Source: Tetrahymena elliotti 4EA (Eukaryota > Ciliophora > Oligohymenophorea > Hymenostomatida > Tetrahymenidae). Taken from it: a stretch of 64,000 bases of DNA. Location: NCBI GenBank assembly GCA_000231825.2, contig JH720319.1:558001-622000 (forward strand), in the 5' to 3' direction. Below the pieces are notes generated by a model. It worked only from the letters and a program-made list of their open reading frames with translations, had not been told where the DNA came from and ran no database searches. Positions 25,070-37,137 of this stretch are shown one piece after another (the stretch's first letter is position 1; every line of letters begins with the position of its first letter). The position numbers and the translations under genes were made by a program.

Positions 25070-25906
25070 CTAAGATAGTTATTCGTATTCTTTTGGTATT
25101 TAACTCATCGATTAGTGGCTGGATATAAAACTAAATTACAGATAGGTAAATAAATAATCTCACTTTTTAATTTAAATTAATCATGCATGACCTCTTTTAT
25201 TTTTGGAGAGGAGATTAATAAGTAAATAGAATACAATCAGTATTCTTACGTAATCTGCTTCTCTTTTGTTATAATAATTTTGATTGATAAGCATTATCTT
25301 TGATACTCAATATAATCTCACATTATCAAGTTAAATTTCTAAATTGATTGCTAGGCCTATCATCTTCTTTATTTTTTTTAGAAATAATAAAAAATCTTAC
25401 TTATTATTAATAATGGACTGTAGAGAATTTTTTAAAAAAACAGACACCTATGCGCTTTATTATAGTGCCTTCAAAAAAAAATTATGTTGAATGTAAATCT
25501 TTAACATGTGAATTGATTTTCTTTCTTAAATAGTAATGAAAAATAATAAATCAGATATTTGCAAACAATATCTTGTAAGTAAGATTAGGTATCTACAATT
25601 AAAGAGAAGGCAAAAAGTATTTATTTCCACAAAAAAAAAATATTATCAATATAAGTATATAAATTTTTTATTTAGTATTGAGAATGATGTGAAAATTATG
25701 TAGAGAGTAAATAAATTTAATTGTTGTTCAACTATATGATATATTATTTACAGTATACAAATGATTTATATATAGAAAAAAAGATTTAATAGCTGGACAT
25801 GGAGTTTTAGTTTAATCAATAGTTTATAAAATATTTTTCTATTAATTATGAAATATTTTTTACTCAAAATTCTGAAACCAAGTCGCTTTCTTTTTTTGAG
25901 AAAATT

Positions 25907-26092
25907 GTATAAATAAATATAGAAAGCGGATCTTAGCTCAGATAAGCAGACACTAAGGAAATTCAGCTCAAACTAGATTTAATCTTATAAAATATAAGAG
26001 ATATAATTTAGTTCATTACAATGTAAAAGAAAGAGCTGAATCATTTAGCGCAATTTAGATTAGTTAGTATAGGGGGATAATAAAACATTTTT
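25907..26092 (+). ncRNA. Possible structured RNA gene
   Basis: A TATAAATA-like box (about 25907-25914) is followed about 20 bases later by a segment richer in G and C than its surroundings. ATTCAGCTC (25961-25969) pairs perfectly with GAGCTGAAT (26033-26041), and CTTATA-AAA-TATAAG (25984-25998) forms a smaller hairpin inside that loop. A T run at about 26085-26090 could be a Pol III terminator. It is not a tRNA (no matching T-arm) and I cannot assign it to a known RNA family. Confidence 0.2.
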
Positions 26093-26308
26093 TAGTGTGA
26101 AAGGGTTCATTCATTTGAAGTCTCTCAATAAATAAAGGTTATAGTAATTATTAAAAAGGATTATAATTTATTTGTGATTTTGTGTGATATTATTATTACT
26201 ATTTATTAGTAATTGAGAATTTGGATCTTTTTTAGCTTTTAGTATTTATGACAAATCAATTATTTAATTAATTATTTGGTTTTCTTTTTTGATCAATAAT
26301 CAATTCGA

Positions 26309-26761
26309 TCAATTCATCATTCTGCAGAATTCTTCAAAGGAGATATAGCCATCTTTATCAGAGTCGAATTCTCTAACTAAATCGTTGAATTCTTCTTCTG
26401 AAAGATTCTCTCCCATTTGAGTGACGCACATTCTTAAATCTTCAACATTAATGTGGCCATTTTCGTTTTGTTTAAATATTTTAAATAAGTCAACAATATT
26501 TTCTTATTCTTCATCATACTCCATAATAAGAGTACTTTACATATGTCTAATGAATTCATCAAGATTAATTTAGCCATCCTTATCTTGATCTGCTATTTCC
26601 ATTATTTTCTTAACTTTAGCGGGGTCATTTTCTTGACCAAGATCAGTCAAAACTATTGAAAGATCTCTTTCGTCAATGTATCCATCTTTATTTTTATCAT
26701 AAAGTTCAAAGGTTTCAATCAAGTCAATTGATGAAAGTGTAGAATTAGAGTAGAAACTCAT
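26309..26761 (-). CDS. Calmodulin-like four EF-hand protein
   Basis: Intronless 150-residue Ca-binding sensor of calmodulin/centrin architecture (calmodulin has 149). Loops are EF1 at 22-33 (DKNKDGYIDERD), EF2 at 58-69 (DQDKDGQINLDE), EF3 at 97-108 (KQNENGHINVED) and EF4 at 133-144 (DSDKDGYISFEE). EF3 begins with Lys and has Asn at loop positions 3, 5 and 9, so it probably does not bind Ca. EF1 ends in Asp rather than Glu, which usually weakens binding. The N-terminus is short and Ser-rich, unlike calmodulin, so this is a CaM-like protein rather than calmodulin itself. The start is the first ATG. It sits alone between two gene-poor stretches. Confidence 0.93.
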
Positions 26762-29700
26762 TTTGCCTTTAGCAGGATTAAATGTTGGGGTATTGGATTA
26801 ACTTGTTTAAGAAGAAGTTCGTGAAAGGGAAATCGTTTTAAAAATAAAATAATTTTTATTTTTATAATTTTGTTTTGTTTTGTGATGAGTAAGTTTGTAA
26901 AAAGAGAAGAAATGGCTTCTTCAGTATTTGTTTTTTTAGGTTTGAAGTAATTTATTTTTTTTAGTAATAATTTAATTATAAGTCAAAATGCTGAGGCAAA
27001 GTTAGATTTATTGGACAAATCAATCATTCAATCAATAATAAAATCTAAAAATCATATTTAATCTCTTCTTTTATTTAATTTAATATAAAGTTGATCAAGG
27101 GGTGGGTTACTACTTCAAGGGGAGTCAATCAATCAAAATCAATTGCTTATTTTAATTAATAATTTTTACTATTCCCACTAATCTATTCTGTTCACTCTAC
27201 TTTTTATTTAAGGAAGTAAAGATAATAGAAAAATTAATCAACTCATCACTTGCATTCAGTGAATTAGCTGCTTTTTTTTTTGCAGATATAAATATTCAAA
27301 ATTTTTAAACTAAAATAGCCATTTCATTACATTTATTTTTTTGATCATCTGAAAGCATTAAATGCGTAAGATTGATTAATTGATATTTTGGAATCATACT
27401 ATAGCTATTTAGTTGTTTACTTATTCTCAGATAGTAATGTTAAAATTGCAAAATTTGAATATAATTTCTTTCTAATACAAAATGTCTAATTTAAGTACTA
27501 AACAATAGTGCCTAATTCATTTAGTCTTTCTGAAATTGTAATTAGAAATTTTAATTTGAGAATATTAATCGCTTGTCATATTTGATCTAAATTTTCTTTT
27601 TTACTGATTTAATTTATGTGTATTGGAAATTTCAGTTTGCGTTACGATTTAACATAACTAGAACAAAATTATTTTTTTTAGTTACAAAACTTAATCTTCG
27701 AAATTTTGGTAATTCAAAAGATAAAAAATAACGATGAATATAAAATGCCCACATAAGTTAGTTAGTTAGTTAGTTAAAAGATAAAGATACAATAATTCTT
27801 ACATAATAGATAATCTTTCTTAACTTATCTTAATTAATTTCACAATTTTGAAGAAATTTTTATTAGATTTCAAGAGAGCAGTTTACTCTAGTAAGTTATT
27901 TAATCTGTTAGTTGAAATACTTAAAATGAATTAATTTAGCATATTAACTTCAAGATGAAAAGCTTATTTTCATCATTTACAAATTAGCTTTTGTTTCTTC
28001 ATTGTAATTCATTATCTACATTAATTGATATTTTTTTATATAATAACGCAAATGATTTAGACAAAGCTTAGGAAATAGTATTTAAGCGAAAGGACATTCA
28101 ATTAAATCTTTCTACTTTTTTTTTCATGAATGATTCAAAGCGTTTCTTCTATTTAAAGAATTTTAAGTTAATAAATATCTTCCTTTTTCAAAAAAGCAAC
28201 TGCTTTTTTTATATTTTTGTTCACTATTTCTAAAATTAGGGTTAAAAAATAAATGTGTCACCTGCTAAATTGTACTTTCTAGCTATTTTTATACTGTTTC
28301 ATTTTTTAAATGAAACTGAATAGATGAAAGTTATTTATTATTAGTGATTCATGTTAAATTTGCGTTTTTTAAAAGAGAAAAAATGCCTTAATGAAGTAAT
28401 AGATAATAATATTTACTAGTTGTCCAAAATGTTAGATTGGCTTAAAAATTTAAACTTATTTCAAGATTAAGAATCAAGTATTTATTTAAATATAATTTTC
28501 TATATTAAAGAGATGAATTTTAATCATAATAAATAATCTGAATGAATAGTCTGCAAATCTAATTTAACTAAAGCACTGATATGAATTTATTAATTAAAAA
28601 ATTTTTTGCATAATTTTAATTAATTTGTTTACTTTTGGTGCTTTAATTGACAAGATTACCATAATAAAGAATATGGATGTCAAAAATATTAATTTTACTG
28701 CCAGCCTAATTTTGTTTTAATTCAGAAAATTGAAATTTTAATAGTACAAATAATTTTTTCTCATCCTTAATAGGTATGTATTAGGAGATATACTTGTAGG
28801 AATTTTATAAGTTTTTAAGTTGATCAATAAATAAATATTTATAAATATCTTTTTCTTTTACAATAAGACAATATTGCTTGTATTAAATTTTATATCCTTA
28901 AAACTAAATTTTTAAAAGTAAAACAGTATCACATTTATGTAAACAAATACATAAATCTTTTCAAGTTTAAAATTTACTATAATAAAATGTAAAAAAAAAG
29001 AAGAGCTATTTTTGATTTGAGAGAATAAAATTAATTTCAATTACATTGAAAATTTTTGATTCATTTAATTTTCGAGATAAATTGATAAAAAATTGCTTAA
29101 TGGACTAAAATTTTTTTATCAATCCACATCAAAACGCTGATTATTATGATTTATTTTCATGCTATTTTATCCTTAATATAGTTATTTATGTTCTTATCTA
29201 ATGTTTTTTAAAGGTTCTTGCTAGCTAAAATAAGAATTCTAATGATAAAGTGCTCAAAATACTTTCAAATCAAAAGAAAATCTGATATTTATCAATGTCG
29301 AGATATCAATTTATATTAAATTATTATTATGAATTTATTTATAATTTTATCAGTAAATTTAATTTAGTTAAGCCCTAATAAATTATTCTACTTGCAAATA
29401 TCAAAGTTCTCATGCTTTATATAATTTGTTAACATCTGATGAATTTTATTTATCCTTGAAATATTTTTAAAGCACAAAAATTTAAATTATTCTTTTATCA
29501 TTACATTGTTTGGTTGTCTAGCAGCCAAAAGACTTGTTATTAATTTTATTTAATTTTTAAATAGATAATTTTAACTTACCAAAATATAGAGTAAGATATC
29601 ACATTTCTTCAATACAATTTCTGAAAGCACATTTGAATCTATTTAAAATTTTCTTTGAATACATTCATAGTATTTTTTTATTTTTTAATCAAATACATCT

Positions 29701-31107
29701 TCTATTTAAATGCAATCAGCTCTAATTAAGCAAAGATAGCTTTTAGAAGATTAATAGTTTTAAAATAGAAAGGTTAACTCTTTAAATATAGTATAGCGTA
29801 GTAATAGTCTCATAAATTTAAATTTAAAGTTACTATCCTATTTTATCCTTTTATTTAATGGTTCAAGTGGGAGAACTGCTTCACCGAAATAGACAACTCT
29901 CTTTGTCAAATATAATAGATTTAAAATATGTTAGAATCTCATAAAGATCAAACATAATATTAAATGTTTTACTTGATAATTTAATTTAAGGGTAAGGAAA
30001 AACTCAATATCTTTTAGCATTCAAGTACCCTCTTTTTTTTAGGAACATAATTTAAAATAAGCTTGAATAATTATAAAAATTTATGAAAATTAACAAATAT
30101 GCATTTCTTATTAAATCTTAGAAATGCAAGACAGAGTAAAATAAAGAATATGAAAAGTACCTAAAAATAACTGGAAGAATTCAGTAAATAAAATCTAAAT
30201 TCACTAATCAGCCATGGTACTTAAAAATCTATAATGTGGTTTTGTGTTTTTTGAAGTAATTTTCAAAGTAGAATAAAAATAAAAAATATTTAAAAATCTA
30301 AGAGAAATATTTCTTATTGAGAAAATTTAAAAAGAGACTTGACATTTATTTTTTAGAACAATAAAAAAGATTAAAAGAATAATCCAAGGTATTTTAATTT
30401 AAGCAAAAATCTAGAAATAAAAAAAACTGTCTATTTTATGTTAATGAAGGAATTTGATATTAGGTAATTAAAATTTTATACTTTTTAAAAATTATTATTT
30501 TTATATTACTTATAATTATATCAATGTTTTAGATTTGTTTTAAGAAAATAAGTAACTCATATATACTGGCTATATATTTGATTAATCAAATTTATACAAA
30601 TATAAGTAGGTAGGAAGGTTGTTGTTAGTTAGTTATTTACTGTTTTTTATATATTGTTTTATTTTTACTTTTATCTAATTTACAATAGGTTGATTGAAAA
30701 AAGATTTTAAAATGTTTTTAATGTTTGCATTTAGTTTACTGCTTACACTTAATTTATTCAATTCTCTTTTTTACTATTTTGTAATAATTACAATATAATA
30801 ATAACAGCAACTTAAGAATTGGAGGCACTTTTTATTTAAAACTAATAAATATATAGATATATTTTTTTTAAATATGAATTTTAATGTTAATTTTTAAAGG
30901 TATTTTTCAACTAAGAAATTATATTATTTATTTCAGTCAATATTTCAACTACTTTTACAGACTGCCTTCTTTCTTAATTCAATTTATTAAAGTAATATTT
31001 ATTTTTATGTAAGTTAATAATTTATTTGTTCATATAATTGTAAAATTTATGTTTTTTTTTACACACTTGAAAATTAATAAATCTGGTAAGACTTAGATAA
31101 GATTAAT
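26762..31107. other. Gene-poor stretch of 4.3 kb
   Basis: AT-rich, with no recognised gene. It contains an (AGTT)5 run at 27756-27775. An open + strand code-6 frame up to the TGA at 30084-30086, passing TGG at 29859, looks more coding-like than its surroundings (Trp, Cys, Glu, Asp, His present) but matches nothing I know. Confidence 0.5.
27756..27775. repeat. (AGTT)5 microsatellite
   Basis: Five tandem AGTT units in the gene-poor stretch upstream of the calmodulin-like gene. Confidence 0.8.
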
Positions 31108-34100
31108 TCAGTAGAGTAACTGCTAAGGACTTTAATCTTACTTTAAAATTTGCTGCTTGCCATTTATATTTAAATATTAATCTCCTTTACTACTGTTTAT
31201 ATTATTATTATTGTTGTTGTTGTTGTTGTTAGGAGTATTAATTTGATTAATCTTCAAATCAACTATGTTTTCATCATCTTACTGATCATTTATTGAAGAT
31301 GATTTTTAATCTTGTTCATTTTCTGAATTCAAACTTTTTATCTTTTCTTCTTCTTTTTATTGTTGATGTTGAAGTTCTTAGTTTTTTCCTTTTTTTGACC
31401 TTGTATTTTTTCTCTAATTAACTGCCTTTAGCTTTTTCTTTTCATCTTTGTCTTAATTTCTTTTTTTGCTTATTGCCTTTTCTTAAACAACTTATTTTTA
31501 CTCTTAATTCTATTCATTTTTATTCTTAGTTTATCTTTTTCTTTCTCGTTTTTTAGAAACACTTAAATTTTATGTGACATCATTTTCTAGTTATTAGGAT
31601 TCCTATTCTATAAATTATTGCTCTTGTTGCTATTATTGCTAATCTTCTTATTTTTTTTCATTCTCTTATTCTATTTTTGTTACTCTTTCTTCATTATGTT
31701 ATTTTTCTGAAATTTCTTATAATGATAAATGTAGATTATTTTAGAATTCAAAGCTATTTTGGAGATTTTCTCTTGATTAATATTTTAAAACTAAATTATT
31801 ACACTGACTACTTTTTGATTAATCTTTCTGTATATTTTTTATGAAGCGGTCTTGTTACTATTAAATATTTTGTTCAGGAGAATTTTAAAGACTTTCACTT
31901 TTTTCTTCTTACTCTAAATCATCAAATATTTCATGCTTATTATAACTTTAAGGAGATTAAGTGGTTTCTTCTTCTTTGTCATTAAAATTACCTGATTCAT
32001 CTATGATATCTAAGTACTGACACACAGAAGAAGGAAATTCTGAAATTGGTGGAAGATTTTCTCTATAAATAGTGAGTGTTTACTCTTTTAAATTTATTTC
32101 TTATCTGTATCTTGTAAGCAAATGAGAAATGCTTTAAATGCATCTAATTTATCTTTCATCAAAATTTATATGAATCTCTTCAAAAGAAGCATTAGAATTT
32201 ATTATTTAAGCAAAAATTTGTAAATCAGGCTTGAGAATTTAGAATTTTGGGTTTCTAAGGTTGACATAAAAAATGTTTTTATCCTTTAAGCAACTCCCAG
32301 CTTCAATTAAATCAATATTTAATTCTTCTACAAAAATGATTTATGAAAGAATAAGAGGAGAAATACCTTGCTGAACACTTAAATAAAGTTTATTTATATT
32401 GATTCTTTGTGAAATAATCTTAATCATATTAAATATCTTTTGAACAAGTTCATATTGTTCTTCATAATAATATTCTTAAAATATAAATCTTATAGTCACA
32501 CACTCAATCAGCTTTAATTTAAGGGCTCTCTCTAATTTTTTATGAAAATTATTATATTTGAAATCTTCTTAGCTTACATAATAGCTCGACATGTGGTTCG
32601 ATTTGAAATGATTTGTTTAGTTAAATTAAAAATAAAATTATTATTATTATTATTATTATTGTTATTGACGATGATGATGATGATAATGTTGATAATAAAT
32701 ATTGGAGTTTGAAATGTTTGATGATTAAAATTAAGCACTTTAAGTTAGAACCTATTCTTGAGTCTATGATTGTTTGCTCTCAGATTGAGAATAAACATTT
32801 TTATTCTTTTATTATTTAGGAGTTGAAAGTAAGTCATTATGTATTTTGTTTTATTCTTCATCAATTAATTTATTGTAATTGTTTATTTTTTGGTTTGAGT
32901 CATTGTAATTCGTAAATTACCTATTTAAAAAATGCTAAAAGAGATATAATTATTAATTGGAACATAAATTTTCTCTAATTTCTCCTTCATTAAAAATTTA
33001 AGAATATTAATTTTAAAGATTTATCTAAACTTTATCTAAAAATTCTAAAAAGTCAATAATTGGAATATCTTCTTAAGAATAGCAAAAGTACAATCCTTAT
33101 GTATTAGCTTGTAGAAAATGTAACTCACTAGCATAATTTTAACAAATGTTGCAAAATTAATGTAAAGGAGAACTGAAAAATATTTATTAATATCTAAAAT
33201 TTTCAAATTCTATCTATTCTATATTATGATTCATTTCTGAGCTTTCAATATAATTTTCTTTAACTAGGCTCTTTTTGCAGACAAAATCCTTTTCAGGGCA
33301 AAACCAATTTTAAATTTCTTCCTGTATTTATTATGTATTTGGATTGTCTTTTAGCCTATCTCCAAATTTTAGCTTACGAAAAGCTGTTGAAATCTCTTTA
33401 TTCATGTTAGTAAAAGCCACTTTTTAAAAACATATTGGATCTATTCTTACATCAAGGACAATTGGCAAGCAAGTACTGAATTCAAGAGTGATGAGATTAT
33501 TCCAATCCTCACTATCAGGTACTTTTAAATGCAATTCATTTACTTATGAAAATACCTCATTGAGAGAAAGTGCTAATATTTTGAGGGATTATTGCTAAAG
33601 ATCTTAATTTGATCTAAAATCCAAAACAATTTTGTCAATTACTCTTTTTTAATACTTTCTACTACCTTATTAGAAAACAGGCAGGGCAACATTTGTTTAT
33701 TATTCAAATATAACATAAGGATTTTATTAATTTTATAAATCACTTTTATTTTAGATTTATTTGCTTAAAAGAAAATAGTTTTAATTACTATTTTATGTAT
33801 GATCTATTTAAAATTATTATAATGAGCTTTATCTTTAAAATTGTAAGGAATTCACTAATGTGTCTAAATTCTCTGTCTTATTTAACTCAGAATATTCATT
33901 TTATGTAGCAGAGTTAGCTTATTCATTTCCATTGGTATTCATTTTAGATAATCCACCATGGGTTATGTTATTATTACCCCTATATGTTCTGTTAAAATAT
34001 GCTTCTCCTTTTCCTGCTGTCTTACTATGAGTTTGTGTGATACTATTATTCTTTGAGCTTTCTAGTTTCTAATTGCTATTATTCTAAAGCTTATTAAGAT

Positions 34101-35553
34101 GCTAATCCTTTTTACTAATAGTTTTAATTCCTTTTTTAGACCTAGTTTTTACGTTTGTATTGATATCATTACTGGGCTTTTAGTTTTTCTTCAAGAATTT
34201 GCCCTTTTTATATGCAAACTAATTATTTTCTTCATCAAATTCCTCCTAATTTATATTGTCATACTATTAAAATTCATCCTCATCTTCATTATGTTCATTT
34301 ATTAACTTCTAATATTATTAATAATCATCTTCTTCAATGTCCATTTTAAACTCTACTTCAACCTACTCTAAGCTTTAATAAATTATTTTTGGAGAACCAT
34401 TCTTTTAATTATCTATTTTGCTGTTCAAAAAAGTCTGCTCTTAATTAACTTTAAAATCTTAATACAATCCATCTTATTACTTTTTATTTTTTGCTTCTTA
34501 TTATTCCTCTGTTTCATCTTGTAATTCTTTGAAATCTGCTTTATGAACTGATTTTGCTATATTTTAACTTTTTTAGTCTAAATTTTCTCCATTATCTAAC
34601 ATGTGTGACTATTTATTAGGAGTTAATATAACCTTATCAGCTATCTAAGCTTGTTAACTTCCACCTTAATAATCACTACTATCATTTTATACATTTTTTA
34701 TTTATGCAGCATTTTTAATATTTTGATCACCTTAATCTACCTAAATATTCTAAAATAACATTTTTCTTTAATTAATTGCTTAATTGAAACTAAACCTATC
34801 ATTTTTTTAATCAAAAATTCCAATAGTAGAGCCTTATGTTAGCTCTCGTTTGTTACTTTAATTACTTACATCTTCTTTTTGATTAACATTAGAAGAACTT
34901 CTTCTACTTTGTCTTTGACTCTATTGATGTTGCTAATTCTATAAGGTTTATTAATTTCCCTACTTTTGGTTTTCTTACTTATTACTACTTGTGGATTCTC
35001 TTAGAGCATAACCACTACTTTATTAAATTGCTTTGCTGTTTACAGAAAACATTAAAATATTTAGATCACATTAGCACATTTTGAGTTTGAAGTATTTACT
35101 AGGTACCTTCATTAACTCCTTCAGTATATAGTTGTATTTAGATAAAATTGGATTGCCAGATAAATCAAGCTTTAAGCCTTTTAATTCCTATAAGGCTAAA
35201 ATTCCTTCTACAAGAGAATTAAGACAAGGTAAGGTCAAATTACAAAATCCAAATGAAAGCTATAAATGCCTTACTGATTTTAGCCTTACTATAAACTTAT
35301 TTAGACTCTATAAATCCTCTGTAGCCAAAGGGGTTGCATCAAAACGGATTTTTAAACGCTTTAGATTTTCTTACCCCTTAAATAAATTATCTTCAAAAAT
35401 CTGCTATAACTTTTCATATATGAATAAATCGCTTGTAAATGTTGCCTTCAATGTATGTATTTATTTCTTGTCAATGCTTTTAAAATGATCCAATATGTCC
35501 TCTATTGTTTAAGACTTAGAGAATACTACGTTTTCTTTTTCCTTATGGATCAT
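31108..35553 (-). CDS. Large leucine-rich-repeat/low-complexity protein
   Basis: A single open frame of 1481 residues from the ATG at 35553 to the TGA at 31110-31108, without an intron. The N-terminal part (to about residue 160) has leucine-rich repeats of the ciliate/RNase-inhibitor style, such as LKSVRHLQLSFGFCNL and LQELKGLKLDLSGNPIL. A Gln/Asn/Ser-rich, mostly disordered stretch follows, with an acidic Glu/Asp patch. The central part again has leucine-rich or helical character (for example VNELHLKVPDSEDWNNLI) and a CNIC..C segment. Then come a His run beside poly-Gln, further leucine-rich sequence, and a Lys/Glu/Gln-rich tail with ten Asn in a row near the C-terminus. A scaffold role is possible but not shown. 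Upstream coding-like islands suggest that 5' exons are missing here. Confidence 0.8.
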
Positions 35554-37137
35554 TTTATACTAGAGAAAACTATTACTTATTATTGTCTATATAATGAATT
35601 AATATATTATTATTAATGAGTATATATATGTATTGTTCTTTTTATATTAAAAGAAGCTTTCTAATATCTAATCAAAAAATACAAACCAACTACTATTTAT
35701 GTTTTACGAATAATTATTTATAATTTATATTAATTAATCTAATTATCTCTTTTTTCTTTTCTTAATACTACATAACTATACTCTATTGGCTTCATGCTTT
35801 AAAGGTCACTCCCCTTTCTTATTATACTAATTACTTCTCTGATGGAAACAGCAACCAGAACATCTTCCAAAATAATTCCTGTTTACTGTATTTATAAAAC
35901 AAAAATGAAGTAAAAAGTATGAAGCCAATCAATATGGCTTGAAGTCAAATTACATTTTTCTTAAACAGCCTTACAAATAAATAGCTTATTAACTCAATAA
36001 TTTTTATTTATACTGTGATGGTATTTAAAAAATAACAATTCATATTTACTTAAAAAAAACTTGTTATCCCCTAAGTTTCGAACTCGGCTCTAAATAATTT
36101 CCCTTTCTCAAGTTAATTAAAAATTTTAATATACAACCAAAAATCAGTAAATCTTGAAAATTCAAATCAAATTTTTCTGAATATAAGTCCGCCATATGAA
36201 ACTATTTGCAATTTATAAATTATAAATAGGTGATTCCTCTCTTATTTATTTATTTTTTTCTACTTTATTTATATTTTGGATATTAAACATTACTTTTGTT
36301 AAATAAAAATCTTACAAATAAAAAATAATTTTTTTACAGCTATTTTTTATTGATTCAGTAATATCTTAGTAAAAATAAAAATTATAAATATTTTTATGGA
36401 AATCAGATTTGATTTTCTAAGGTTAAATAAAAAATATAAGGAGATAATTACTCAAAGTAAATAACTTTTTTATATTTTCTTTAAATAATTTTCTCATTTT
36501 TTTTCTTCAACACAATAATTAAATTTGGTACTTCCAAAGTATTGCTTTTTATTGTCTAAAAATAAAAATATTATGAAAATTATTTTAAAAAACAATTAAG
36601 GATAAATTTGCCCTTCAATAATATTTTACTTCACATAAAATATTAAAATATAAAACTAATTATTCTTATTGCATTCCATAATATCTTATTGTTATTAATT
36701 TTAATTAAGAAATAAAAATAATATCACATTTCTTATGAGAATGATACACTTAATAGCCTGTTTAAATTAAAATAGTTTCAAACAAAAAAATAATTAATTA
36801 AATTCAGAATATATATATGGATAGATACGTTGCAATCAATCACAGATTCTTAATATTAGTATAAAAATTTTTAAAAACTCAAAAAATTAAATCAAAAATT
36901 AGTGAATTATAGCAACAAATTAAAATTTTAAGAAATTTGAAAATTACTTTCAATTTTAATGTATTAAATTGATTATATATACAACTCAGATATTCTTTTT
37001 ATTGCAAATATATCTTTTGATAAAAAGAAATAGAGTGTCGTATATAAATAGAAAAATTAATCTTTTTTTCACTAAAACTTTAACAAAAATTTCAAACAAA
37101 GTAGAAAAATATTTATCAAAATAGAATTACTACAACT
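35554..37137. other. Intergenic, with coding-like islands upstream of the LRR gene
   Basis: On the - strand, 35879-35772 reads as a mixed, coding-like peptide (IILEDVLVAVSIREV, then IRKGSDLQSMKPIEYSY), and 36112-36061 reads KGKLFRAEFETQGIT. Both are less AT-rich than the flanks and bordered by possible splice sites, so they may be 5' exons of the leucine-rich gene. The rest, to the start of the MSC-domain gene, is AT filler and must hold that gene's promoter. Confidence 0.4.

Larger units (their letters stand above)
22108..26308. other. Gene-poor stretch of 4.2 kb
   Basis: Very AT-rich. No known gene was recognised. Two parts stand out and are listed separately: an open code-6 frame at 24482-25069 and a hairpin-rich segment with an upstream TATA-like box at about 25907-26092. 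The rest is A/T runs without detectable structure. Confidence 0.5.

Noticed and set aside
25932..25945. TAGCTCAG, like a tRNA A box
   Set aside because: No B box or T-arm at tRNA distance; kept only as part of a possible unassigned RNA.
29858..29872. GGTTCAAGTGG, like a tRNA B box
   Set aside because: The flanking bases do not form a T stem and no A box with the GG core precedes it.
32638..32690. ATT/GAT trinucleotide run as a microsatellite
   Set aside because: It is inside the leucine-rich gene and codes for His and Gln runs, so it is part of the protein.
35132..35488. 118-codon ORF on the + strand
   Set aside because: Antisense to the leucine-rich repeats of the - strand gene, whose frame is the natural one.
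36061..36112. A tRNA-like T-arm on the - strand (GAGTTCGAAACTTAGGGG)
   Set aside because: No matching acceptor strand or D-arm lies upstream, the T stem has a mismatch, and the same bases read well as protein (a possible 5' exon).
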